Of a stretch of DNA of 40,260 nucleotides, positions 17,253 through 24,181 are shown in pieces. Source of the DNA: Pedobacter panaciterrae (GTDB lineage: Bacteria; Bacteroidota; Bacteroidia; Sphingobacteriales; Sphingobacteriaceae); NCBI RefSeq assembly GCF_001636695.1, contig NZ_LGEL01000045.1, forward strand, positions 1 through 40,260, read 5' to 3'. Within the stretch, counting starts at the first letter, position 1; each line of letters starts with the position of its first letter. Below the pieces are notes generated by a model. It was not told where the DNA came from. It searched no databases and saw only the letters and a program-made list of their open reading frames with translations. The position numbers and the translations under genes were made by a program.

Positions 17253-18570
17253 TTTCTATAGCTTTTACCTTTTTAGGTTTACGCTTCTTTTTCAATTTAT
17301 TAATCCAGATCAATGTTCCGGTAACAGGGAGTGTAGTAGCTATCAGGCAGGCCAGGAAATAAATTATCTTCGTAAACATACCATACACATCTCCTAGATG
17401 GAGTGCCTTAATTGAGCCTGAAATTCTTTCATTGAAAGGTTTATCCTTAAACACATCCACTTTAAGTACACTGGCAGTATACTGATCAAGCAATAATTTA
17501 TCTCCCGCCGATGGGGCAAAAAAACCTGTATGATTTTTGGTGATCGCAACTGCCGAAAGAGAATCCTTTGGTAACGAAACCAAATAATCTCCCGCATATG
17601 GAAGTACCTCTCCGGCTTTATTTATATATTCAGCTATATCCAATGATTTGGAATTGTTTACACTGATTTTCGAAACAGGATCTGCTGGCGGTTCAAATCC
17701 TTCAGGCTGATAGGTACCTAATGTTTTCCTTAATGCTTCCCTATACCACGGAAATGACCACTGTGGTCCGGTTATACCCATTAGGAACAAAAATATACAC
17801 GCATAAAAACCTAGACTATTATGAAGATCATGGTTCGTTCTTTTCCAGCTCCCACTCCATTTAACCCTCAACCCCTGCTTCCACGCTTTTAATTTTTGAG
17901 GGAACCAGATTATTATTCCGGTTATCACGCCTAACGTAAAAAGAATAGTAGCCGTTCCCGAAATATAACTCCCCAGTTTACGGTTCTCCAATTCACCAAA
18001 TAATGGTTTTTCTATTTTATCAAGCAATAACCATCTGTGCAGGCTAAACATAGTTTTCATAAATTCCGCTGTAGCAGTTTTAGCTTCAGAAACATTACCA
18101 AGCACCTCACCTGTATATTGATTTACAGCAAATGCAGATGGACGTTTTCCTTCACCAGCACCCTCTTTACCTTTCCCGCCTTCCTTGCCTTTGCCACTTC
18201 CAGAAGATTCCATTGATCCTCTTTTCTTTTCTGCTCTATCTTTTTTACCTTCAGCATCTTTTAGCTTAACCATAAACTGATACGCGGCATTTGGATTAGC
18301 AGGAATCTTAACAGAAGTAACTTTTCCACCCGTACTGGCTTTAACCTGTGCAATAAGTGTTTCTATTTGCATTGGCTTGGCTCCTTCGCTATCTACCTTA
18401 TATAATTCCGGCGAGGCCATTTCCCTAAGCTCATTATTAAATACATATACAGTACCGCTTAAACAAACAAGAATTACAATGATTCCGCTGGCTAGTCCTA
18501 GCCAAAGATGAATATCATTAAAGAATTTACGCGTTTTTTGCCAGGCTGTTTTGGTTTTCACTTGTTTCAT
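17233..18570 (-). CDS. PepSY domain-containing inner-membrane protein with Gly/Lys-rich insert
   Basis: A 445-aa member of the same family as the PepSY protein at 14994. It has four membrane helices, with the first at about 22-44 (DIHLWLGLASGIIVILVCLSGTVYVFNNEL), and conserved His positions (DIHLWLGL, SLHRWLL, DLHNSLGFY, ALHLGDVYGMF). I use the ATG at 18570; the TTG at 18600 lies inside the -7 promoter box. The periplasmic PepSY part is interrupted at about residues 105-143 by a low-complexity basic Gly/Lys/Glu/Ser stretch absent from the sister protein. It ends in a Lys/Arg-rich tail. Divergent from rpsA across 252 bases that hold two related palindromes. Probable electron or iron-release role at the inner membrane, by family. 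Confidence 0.88.
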   Translation of the reverse strand: MKQVKTKTAWQKTRKFFNDIHLWLGLASGIIVILVCLSGTVYVFNNELREMASPELYKVDSEGAKPMQIETLIAQVKASTGGKVTSVKIPANPNAAYQFMVKLKDAEGKKDRAEKKRGSMESSGSGKGKEGGKGKEGAGEGKRPSAFAVNQYTGEVLGNVSEAKTATAEFMKTMFSLHRWLLLDKIEKPLFGELENRKLGSYISGTATILFTLGVITGIIIWFPQKLKAWKQGLRVKWSGSWKRTNHDLHNSLGFYACIFLFLMGITGPQWSFPWYREALRKTLGTYQPEGFEPPADPVSKISVNNSKSLDIAEYINKAGEVLPYAGDYLVSLPKDSLSAVAITKNHTGFFAPSAGDKLLLDQYTASVLKVDVFKDKPFNERISGSIKALHLGDVYGMFTKIIYFLACLIATTLPVTGTLIWINKLKKKRKPKKVKAIEIMQPAL

Positions 18571-18597
18571 TACTGTAAAAATTGGTGGTCTTTTTTG

Positions 18598-18605
18598 CAA
18601 ATGTA
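18598..18605 (-). promoter_or_regulatory. -7 promoter box of the PepSY gene
   Basis: On the minus strand TACATTTG is an exact TAnnTTTG match followed by C, 28 bases before the chosen ATG. No clear -33 element was found. Confidence 0.55.
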
Positions 18606-18639
18606 AAATAATTTCACGAGTATTTAGAAGTAGTCTAAA

Positions 18640-18651
18640 TACCTATAGGTA
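18640..18651. promoter_or_regulatory. palindromic operator candidate A (ACCTATAGGT)
   Basis: TACCTATAGGTA is a perfect 12-bp palindrome about 35 bases upstream of the PepSY -7 box. Its half-site ACCTATA recurs in candidate B; the two centres are 40 bp apart, close to four helical turns. Confidence 0.5.
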
Positions 18652-18675
18652 ATTATAGCTTTCGTGATATAGTAT

Positions 18676-18695
18676 ATAACCTATATATAGGTTAT
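18676..18695. promoter_or_regulatory. palindromic operator candidate B (AACCTATATATAGGTT)
   Basis: A perfect 20-bp palindrome built from abutting AACCTATA and TATAGGTT halves with an ATA/TAT-type extension. It lies in the PepSY/rpsA divergent region and pairs with candidate A. No T-run flanks it, so a terminator is unlikely. Confidence 0.5.
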
Positions 18696-18781
18696 TTTAA
18701 ATGGTGTGGCAATTACTACACAATCTGTTCTAAATCAACAACATTTATCAAAAAAGTCTTTTCTTTAAAAATATTAATTAT

Positions 18782-18789
18782 TATCTTTG
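18782..18789 (+). promoter_or_regulatory. -7 promoter box of rpsA
   Basis: TATCTTTG, followed by C, is an exact TAnnTTTG match 33 bases before the rpsA ATG. The predicted start of transcription falls near 18795, giving a leader of about 28 bases. Confidence 0.7.
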
Positions 18790-18804
18790 CCGTCCCTAAC
18801 GGGA

Positions 18805-18812
18805 AAAGGAGA
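18805..18812 (+). promoter_or_regulatory. Shine-Dalgarno-like stretch before rpsA
   Basis: AAAGGAGA lies 10 bases upstream of the rpsA ATG at 18823. Most genes in this window have no such purine core. A small potential hairpin, TCCC-TAAC-GGGA (18793-18804), abuts it. Confidence 0.55.
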
Positions 18813-18822
18813 TTTAATTTTA

Positions 18823-20757
18823 ATGGCTAAAAAACAAGTAGCAGAAAAAGAACTAGAGGCTAAAACAGCTGAACTACAAGGCGCAGACGCTCGTCTTGCT
18901 GAAAAAGAAACCATTGAATCAGAAGCTGATTCAGTGTCGATCGAACAGATCAAATCATCATTAGCGACACCTGATCAAGATTTTGACTGGGATGCTGATG
19001 ATAAAGTTTTCGGAAAATACTCTGATGAAGACCGTAAAAAGTTTGAAGACATGTATACCGATACTTTCAATCAAATCACTCAAGGTGAAATCATTAGCGG
19101 TACTGTTGTTTCTATAAACAACAAAGACGTGGTATTGAACGTTGGATTTAAATCAGACGGTTTAGTATCTACTTCTGAATTCCGTGATACACCTGATTTG
19201 AAAGTTGGCGATAAAGTTGACGTTTTCGTGGAAGCCCCTGAAGATGCTAACGGCCAATTGATTTTATCTCGTAAAAGAGCTAAAACTCAGAGATCATGGG
19301 AAACTATCAATGAAGCCCTTGACAATGACAGAATCATCAACGGATTTGTTAAAAGCCGTACTAAAGGTGGTCTTATCGTTGACATTATGGGTGTTGAGGC
19401 TTTCTTACCAGGTTCTCAAATTGACATCAAACCTATCCGCGATTACGATGTATACGTGGGTAAAACAATGGAATTCAAAGTTGTTAAGATCAACCACGAG
19501 TTTAAAAACGTAGTTGTATCTCATAAAATCTTAATTGAAGACGACTTAGAAAGCCAAAAAGTTGAGATCGTATCTAAACTTGAAAAAGGTCAGGTACTTG
19601 AAGGAACTGTTAAAAACATTACTGACTTCGGTGTATTCATCGATTTAGGTGGCGTTGATGGTTTACTTCACATCACTGATATTTCTTGGGGCCGCATAGA
19701 GCATCCAAAAGAAGTATTAAGCTTAGATGAGAAAATCAATGTTGTAGTTCTAGACTTTGATGACGAGAAAAAACGTATCGCATTAGGATTAAAACAATTA
19801 ACTCCTCACCCTTGGGAATCTTTAGATACTAACTTAGCTGTTGGCTCTAAAGTTAAAGGTAAAATTGTTACTGTTGCTGATTACGGTGCATTCCTTGAAA
19901 TCATTCCTGGTGTTGAAGGTTTAATTCACGTTTCGGAAATGTCTTGGTCTCAAAACTTACGTAGCCCTCAGGAATTCCTGAAAGTTGGCGACGAAATCGA
20001 AGCTGAAGTTTTAACTTTAGATAGAGACGAGCGTAAAATGAGCTTAGGTATTAAACAATTAACTCAAGATCCTTGGCAAAATGTTGCTGAAAGATATCCT
20101 ATCGGAAGCAAACATACTGCTGTAGTTAAGAACATGACTAACTTCGGTGTATTTGTTGAAATCGAAGAAGGTATTGACGGTTTAATTCACATCTCTGATC
20201 TTTCTTGGTCTAAAAAAGTTAACCACCCTAACGAATTCACTAAAGTTGGTGATACATTAGATGTTGTTGTTCTTGAATTAGATGTTGAAAGCCGTAAATT
20301 AAGCTTAGGTCACAAACAACTTGAAGAAAATCCTTGGGATACTTTCGAAACTATCTTTACTGTAGATTCAATCCACCAGGGAACTGTTGTTAAAGTAACT
20401 GATAAAGGTGCTGTTATTGCTTTACCTTATGGTGTAGAAGGTTTCGTACCTACTAAGCATATGGCTAAAGAAGATGGTACTACTATCAAAGCTGAAGAAA
20501 CTAATGATTTCAAAATCATTGAGTTTAACAAAGATGCTAAACGTATCGTTGTTTCTCATGCCCGTATCTGGGAAGAGGCTAAAGCTGAAGCTGTTGCTGA
20601 AGAAAGAGCTACTAAGAAAAAAGAAGCTAAAGCATCTAGCAATGCAGTGAAAAAAGTTAAAGATTCAGTTGAAAAATCTACATTAGGTGATTTAGGTGTG
20701 CTTGCACAATTAAAACAACAAATGGAAGGTGAAGAGAACAAAGCTAAAAAAGGCTAG
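18823..20757 (+). CDS. rpsA: 30S ribosomal protein S1
   Basis: RNA-binding ribosomal protein that helps load mRNA on the small subunit. It is 644 aa from the ATG at 18823 (MAKKQVAEKE); a TTG at 18787 lies inside the promoter. An acidic N-terminal extension (1-84) precedes six S1/OB repeats starting near residues 85, 167, 254, 340, 427 and 514, about 87 residues apart. Repeats 3-5 show the strong GxVxNITDFGVFxDLGGxDGLxHIxDxSW pattern, while 1, 2 and 6 are more diverged, as usual. A Lys/Ala-rich tail closes the protein. Codon use looks strongly biased to a few A/T-ending codons, as for a highly expressed gene. Its own promoter, an unusual Shine-Dalgarno-like leader and a strong terminator make it monocistronic. 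Confidence 0.97.
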   Translation: MAKKQVAEKELEAKTAELQGADARLAEKETIESEADSVSIEQIKSSLATPDQDFDWDADDKVFGKYSDEDRKKFEDMYTDTFNQITQGEIISGTVVSINNKDVVLNVGFKSDGLVSTSEFRDTPDLKVGDKVDVFVEAPEDANGQLILSRKRAKTQRSWETINEALDNDRIINGFVKSRTKGGLIVDIMGVEAFLPGSQIDIKPIRDYDVYVGKTMEFKVVKINHEFKNVVVSHKILIEDDLESQKVEIVSKLEKGQVLEGTVKNITDFGVFIDLGGVDGLLHITDISWGRIEHPKEVLSLDEKINVVVLDFDDEKKRIALGLKQLTPHPWESLDTNLAVGSKVKGKIVTVADYGAFLEIIPGVEGLIHVSEMSWSQNLRSPQEFLKVGDEIEAEVLTLDRDERKMSLGIKQLTQDPWQNVAERYPIGSKHTAVVKNMTNFGVFVEIEEGIDGLIHISDLSWSKKVNHPNEFTKVGDTLDVVVLELDVESRKLSLGHKQLEENPWDTFETIFTVDSIHQGTVVKVTDKGAVIALPYGVEGFVPTKHMAKEDGTTIKAEETNDFKIIEFNKDAKRIVVSHARIWEEAKAEAVAEERATKKKEAKASSNAVKKVKDSVEKSTLGDLGVLAQLKQQMEGEENKAKKG

Positions 20758-20782
20758 TTCCCGTTTAACTTTATATAATTTT

Positions 20783-20813
20783 AAAAGCCCCTCAAAATTG
20801 AGGGGCTTTTTTT
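20783..20813 (+). terminator. rpsA intrinsic terminator
   Basis: AAAAGCCCCTCAA pairs perfectly with TTGAGGGGCTTTT around a two-base apex, followed by a T-run. The 13-bp stem starts 25 bases after the rpsA stop. Confidence 0.93.
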
Positions 20814-20839
20814 GCGCTAAGATTTCATCTCTTATTTAT

Positions 20840-20847
20840 TACTTTTG
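20840..20847 (+). promoter_or_regulatory. -7 promoter box of the GH20 gene
   Basis: TACTTTTG is an exact TAnnTTTG match 25 bases before the ATG. A TTTG at 20811-20814 is the only -33 candidate, but its 25-base spacing is longer than the usual 19-20. Confidence 0.5.
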
Positions 20848-20872
20848 ACCAGCACACATTATACCGCCTACT

Positions 20873-22480
20873 ATGAGAATAATCCTTGGCTTACTTATAC
20901 TTCTCTCCTTTAAACTGAATGCTCAGGATATAATACCTGTACCTGTTGAAATGAGACAAGGGGCCCTCCCTAAGGATAAGTTTATTATTGATAAAAACGC
21001 GGTGATTTTTATCAGCACTTCTCAGGCATTACCATCTGCTCAGTTTTTATCAGATTACATTTTTAAAAACTACAATTTAAGGCTTCCAATAATTACCGAG
21101 CTTACTAAAACTGGCTCCAGACAATCTATTAATTTAGTTATAGAAAGCGCATTGTACACCAATCCCGATAAATACTTTGTATCTGTACTTTCAAACACCA
21201 TAAAAGCAGGATCACCCTCTGCTCAAGGCATTTTCTATGCAGTACAAACGATCATCCAGCTCTTACCTCCGCAACCAGAAAATACTGAAAAGCTAGCTAT
21301 TCCAACTATAGAAATTATTGACTACCCTCGTTTTGCCTATAGGGGTATGCATCTTGATGTTAGTCGACATTTTTTTGACATCAGTTTTATTAAGAAATAC
21401 ATTGACTATCTGGCATTCCACAAGCTAAACTACTTTCACTGGCATCTTACTGATGACCATGGCTGGCGTATAGAAATTAAAAAGCATCCCAAGCTAACAG
21501 AAATTAGTTCCTGGCGCAATGGAACTATTATTGGTCTTTATCCGGGCACAGGAAACGACGGCATTAGATATGGAGGATACTATACACAAAACGAAGTTAA
21601 GGAGGTAATAAAATATGCAGCAGAAAGATATATTACTGTTGTTCCTGAAATTGAAATGCCCGGACATAATATGGCTGTATTAGCAGCTTATCCGGAATTA
21701 GGGACTACTCCTGCCATACCAACTCAGGTGGCACAAACGTGGGGAATTTTCAATAAGTTCAACAATGTGCTACAGCCAACTGAAAAGACTTTTAGCTTTC
21801 TTGAAGATGTTCTGACAGAAGTAATGGAACTATTTCCGTCTCCATATATCCATATTGGAGGTGATGAATGTTCGAAAGTTTGGTGGAAACAATCTCCATT
21901 TGCTCAAAAATTGATCAAAGAAAAAGGATTAAAAGATGAGAATGGCTTGCAAAGCTATTTTATACACAGAATGGAAAAATTTGTAAATAGTAAAGGAAAA
22001 ACGATAATTGGATGGGATGAAATTTTGGACGGCGGCCTGGCTCCTAATGCAATTGTAATGAGTTGGCGCGGTGAGAAAGGTGGCGTTGCAGCAGCAAAAC
22101 AACATCATAAAGTAATTATGACTCCTGAAAATTCTATGTACTTTAATCACACCCAGTTTATGAAAGATGATTCATTAACAGCAGCTAAATTCTTACCATT
22201 AAAAACCGTTTATAATTATGAACCTATTCCGGCGGAACTTACTACCAAAGAAGCAGAGTATATTTGGGGTGGACAAGGTAATCTTTGGTCGGAGTATATT
22301 GCAAATCCAGCAAAAGCTGAATACATGCTTTTCCCCAGATTAGATGCACTTAGTGAAGTGTTATGGAGTCCAAAGAATAAACGTAACTACGTTGATTTCA
22401 GAAGAAGATTAAAGACTCAATTTAAACGATATGACTTGTTAAAAATAAATTACAGTAAAAGATACTTAACTGATCAATAA
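20873..22480 (+). CDS. beta-N-acetylhexosaminidase, GH20
   Basis: A 535-aa secreted or periplasmic glycosidase that releases terminal N-acetylhexosamine from glycans, chitin fragments or peptidoglycan-derived sugars. The signal peptide is MRIILGLLILLSFKLNA, cut before QD. A GH20b-type N-terminal domain (about 20-150) precedes the catalytic TIM barrel (FAYRGMHLDVSRHFFDISFIKKYID onward). The substrate-assisted catalytic pair is Asp331-Glu332 in HIGGDEC. Other family marks are HWHLTDDHGWRIEIKKHP, VPEIEMPGH and the late YIWGGQGNLWSEYI segment. It stands alone rather than in a SusC/SusD cluster, so peptidoglycan or chitobiose recycling is as likely as polysaccharide utilisation. The sequence appears complete. 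Confidence 0.94.
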   Translation: MRIILGLLILLSFKLNAQDIIPVPVEMRQGALPKDKFIIDKNAVIFISTSQALPSAQFLSDYIFKNYNLRLPIITELTKTGSRQSINLVIESALYTNPDKYFVSVLSNTIKAGSPSAQGIFYAVQTIIQLLPPQPENTEKLAIPTIEIIDYPRFAYRGMHLDVSRHFFDISFIKKYIDYLAFHKLNYFHWHLTDDHGWRIEIKKHPKLTEISSWRNGTIIGLYPGTGNDGIRYGGYYTQNEVKEVIKYAAERYITVVPEIEMPGHNMAVLAAYPELGTTPAIPTQVAQTWGIFNKFNNVLQPTEKTFSFLEDVLTEVMELFPSPYIHIGGDECSKVWWKQSPFAQKLIKEKGLKDENGLQSYFIHRMEKFVNSKGKTIIGWDEILDGGLAPNAIVMSWRGEKGGVAAAKQHHKVIMTPENSMYFNHTQFMKDDSLTAAKFLPLKTVYNYEPIPAELTTKEAEYIWGGQGNLWSEYIANPAKAEYMLFPRLDALSEVLWSPKNKRNYVDFRRRLKTQFKRYDLLKINYSKRYLTDQ

Positions 22481-22542
22481 GGAATTCCTATTTCTTTCAT
22501 CAATTTTATCAAAAACAACCATTAAATTCAATTCGATTTTTT

Positions 22543-22550
22543 TATATTTG
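22543..22550 (+). promoter_or_regulatory. -7 promoter box of pyrR-pyrB
   Basis: TATATTTG, followed by C, is an exact TAnnTTTG match 15 bases before the pyrR ATG. A transcript from here has almost no leader. Confidence 0.55.
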
Positions 22551-22565
22551 CCTAATCATTAGTCA

Positions 22566-23114
22566 ATGCAAAAGAGAACCCTGCTAGACGGACAAAAATT
22601 CCAAATCACAATTAAGCGACTTTGTCATCAATTAATTGAGAATCACATCGATTTTTCTAATACTGTTTTAATAGGTATACAGCCAAGAGGTAGTTACTTT
22701 GCCGACAGAGTGCAACAAGAACTTTCACAAATCCTTAAGAAAACCAATATTAAAAAAGGCAACCTCGATATTACTTTTTTTAGAGATGACTTTAGGAGAA
22801 AGGATGGAATAGTTTCAGCAAATAGCAATACCATAGATTTTATAATTGAAGGCCAGAACGTTATCCTTATTGATGATGTGTTATGGACAGGCAGAACAAT
22901 TAGGGCTGCTATGGATGCATTATTGGCATATGGAAGACCTGAAAAGGTTGAACTAATGGTGTTAATTGACAGGCGTTTTTCCAGACAACTACCTATTGAA
23001 CCAGACTATATTGGTCAGCAGGTAGACAGCCTAAACTCACAAAGGGTTAAGGTAAGCTGGAAAGAAACCGAAGGAGAAGACAAAGTTATCTTATTATCAG
23101 AAAGCAATAAATAG
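22566..23114 (+). CDS. pyrR: PyrR: pyrimidine operon regulator / uracil phosphoribosyltransferase
   Basis: A 182-aa type I phosphoribosyltransferase fold. The PRPP-binding loop is VILIDDVLWTGRTIRAAM (99-116), with the flexible-loop FFRDDFRRKDG region (71-81) and the VDSLNSQRVKVSW C-terminal segment typical of PyrR. In Bacillus PyrR binds pyr mRNA and promotes attenuation when UMP is high, and it has weak uracil phosphoribosyltransferase activity. Here it is the first gene of a two-gene unit, one base before pyrB. The leader implied by the promoter box is too short for a Bacillus-style attenuator, so its action on this operon may be enzymatic or by another mechanism. Confidence 0.93.
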   Translation: MQKRTLLDGQKFQITIKRLCHQLIENHIDFSNTVLIGIQPRGSYFADRVQQELSQILKKTNIKKGNLDITFFRDDFRRKDGIVSANSNTIDFIIEGQNVILIDDVLWTGRTIRAAMDALLAYGRPEKVELMVLIDRRFSRQLPIEPDYIGQQVDSLNSQRVKVSWKETEGEDKVILLSESNK

Positions 23115-23115
23115 T

Positions 23116-24048
23116 ATGGCAGTAGAGAAATTATCAACCCGACATCTTTTAGGTATCAAAGATATTAACCGGAATGATATTGAATTGATTTTTGAAACTG
23201 CAGATAACTTTAAAGATGTAATTAACAGACCTATTAAAAGGGTTCCATCTTTGAGGGATATCACCATCGCTAATATTTTCTTCGAAAACTCTACCAGAAC
23301 AAAACTTTCTTTTGAGCTGGCAGAGAAAAGGCTGTCGGCCGATGTTGTTAATTTTGCAGCATCTTCTTCCTCTGTAAGTAAAGGAGAGACCTTAATAGAT
23401 ACTGTAAACAATATCCTGGCTATGAAAGTGGATATGGTCGTAATGAGACATCCATATGCCGGTGCCGGACAATTTTTAAGTAAACACATCAAAGCTCAAA
23501 TTGTAAACGCAGGAGATGGTGCCCATGAGCATCCTACTCAGGCTTTACTTGATGCTTTCTCCATTCGCCAGAAACTTGGCGATGTAGCTGGTAAAAAAGT
23601 AGTAATTGTTGGCGATATACTGCATTCGAGAGTTGCCATATCAAACATCCTTTGCCTTCAAAAGCTGGGTGCTGAGGTAATGGTTTGTGGCCCCACCACT
23701 TTAATTCCGAAGCATATTCAAAGCCTTGGAGTAAAAGTTGAACATAACCTGATTAAAGCACTTAACTGGTGTGATGTGGCGAATATGCTTCGCATTCAAC
23801 TAGAAAGACAAGACATTAAATATTTCCCTTCATTAAGAGAGTATGCCATGATGTATGGATTGAATAAACAGATTTTAGACAATCTTGATAAAGAAATTAT
23901 TGTAATGCATCCAGGCCCAATTAACCGTGGCGTAGAGATTACAAGTGATGTTGCAGACAGCAAACAGTCAATCATCTTAGAACAGGTAGAAAATGGCGTT
24001 GCCGTAAGGATGGCAGTGCTTTATTTACTAGCTTCTCAAAGAGATTAA
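23116..24048 (+). CDS. pyrB: aspartate carbamoyltransferase catalytic chain
   Basis: Transfers the carbamoyl group from carbamoyl phosphate to aspartate, the committed step of pyrimidine synthesis. At 310 aa it has normal length. The carbamoyl-phosphate site STRTKLSFE is at residues 59-67, the HEHPTQALLDAF motif at 137-148, and the C-terminal MHPGPINRGVEI at about 272-283. Ser/Lys of the 80s loop is present (SSSVSKGET). No pyrI regulatory chain follows, so the enzyme is probably the unregulated class that works as a trimer. Coupled to pyrR with one intervening base, so translation is likely linked. Confidence 0.97.
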   Translation: MAVEKLSTRHLLGIKDINRNDIELIFETADNFKDVINRPIKRVPSLRDITIANIFFENSTRTKLSFELAEKRLSADVVNFAASSSSVSKGETLIDTVNNILAMKVDMVVMRHPYAGAGQFLSKHIKAQIVNAGDGAHEHPTQALLDAFSIRQKLGDVAGKKVVIVGDILHSRVAISNILCLQKLGAEVMVCGPTTLIPKHIQSLGVKVEHNLIKALNWCDVANMLRIQLERQDIKYFPSLREYAMMYGLNKQILDNLDKEIIVMHPGPINRGVEITSDVADSKQSIILEQVENGVAVRMAVLYLLASQRD

Positions 24049-24098
24049 CTTTCTTTAAAAGGTTGCTTATTCCATTTTCTTTTTCTATTCGTTAAACC

Positions 24099-24133
24099 TG
24101 TGTTATTAACACATGTTAATTTCTTATGTTAAC
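24099..24133. promoter_or_regulatory. cluster of TGTTA half-sites upstream of the TPR gene
   Basis: TGTGTTATTAACACA (24099-24113) is a perfect odd-centred palindrome. It is followed by direct repeats ATGTTAA at 24113 and 24126, 13 bases apart. Four TGTTA/TAACA copies thus sit within 35 bases, 50-80 bases before the TPR gene. No TAnnTTTG box was found here. A weak terminator of pyrB is an alternative for the hairpin part, but no T-run follows. Confidence 0.4.
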
Positions 24134-24181
24134 AAGACACAATACTATATCTATATTAGTACCAACCATATTTGAAATCAG

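Noticed and set aside
18571-18600. TTG start for the second PepSY protein
   Set aside because: The TTG overlaps the TAnnTTTG promoter box; the ATG at 18570 is preferred.
20873-22480. Polysaccharide utilisation locus around the GH20 enzyme
   Set aside because: No SusC/SusD pair, other glycosidases or sensor adjoin it; the nearest receptor is siderophore-type and over 5 kb away.
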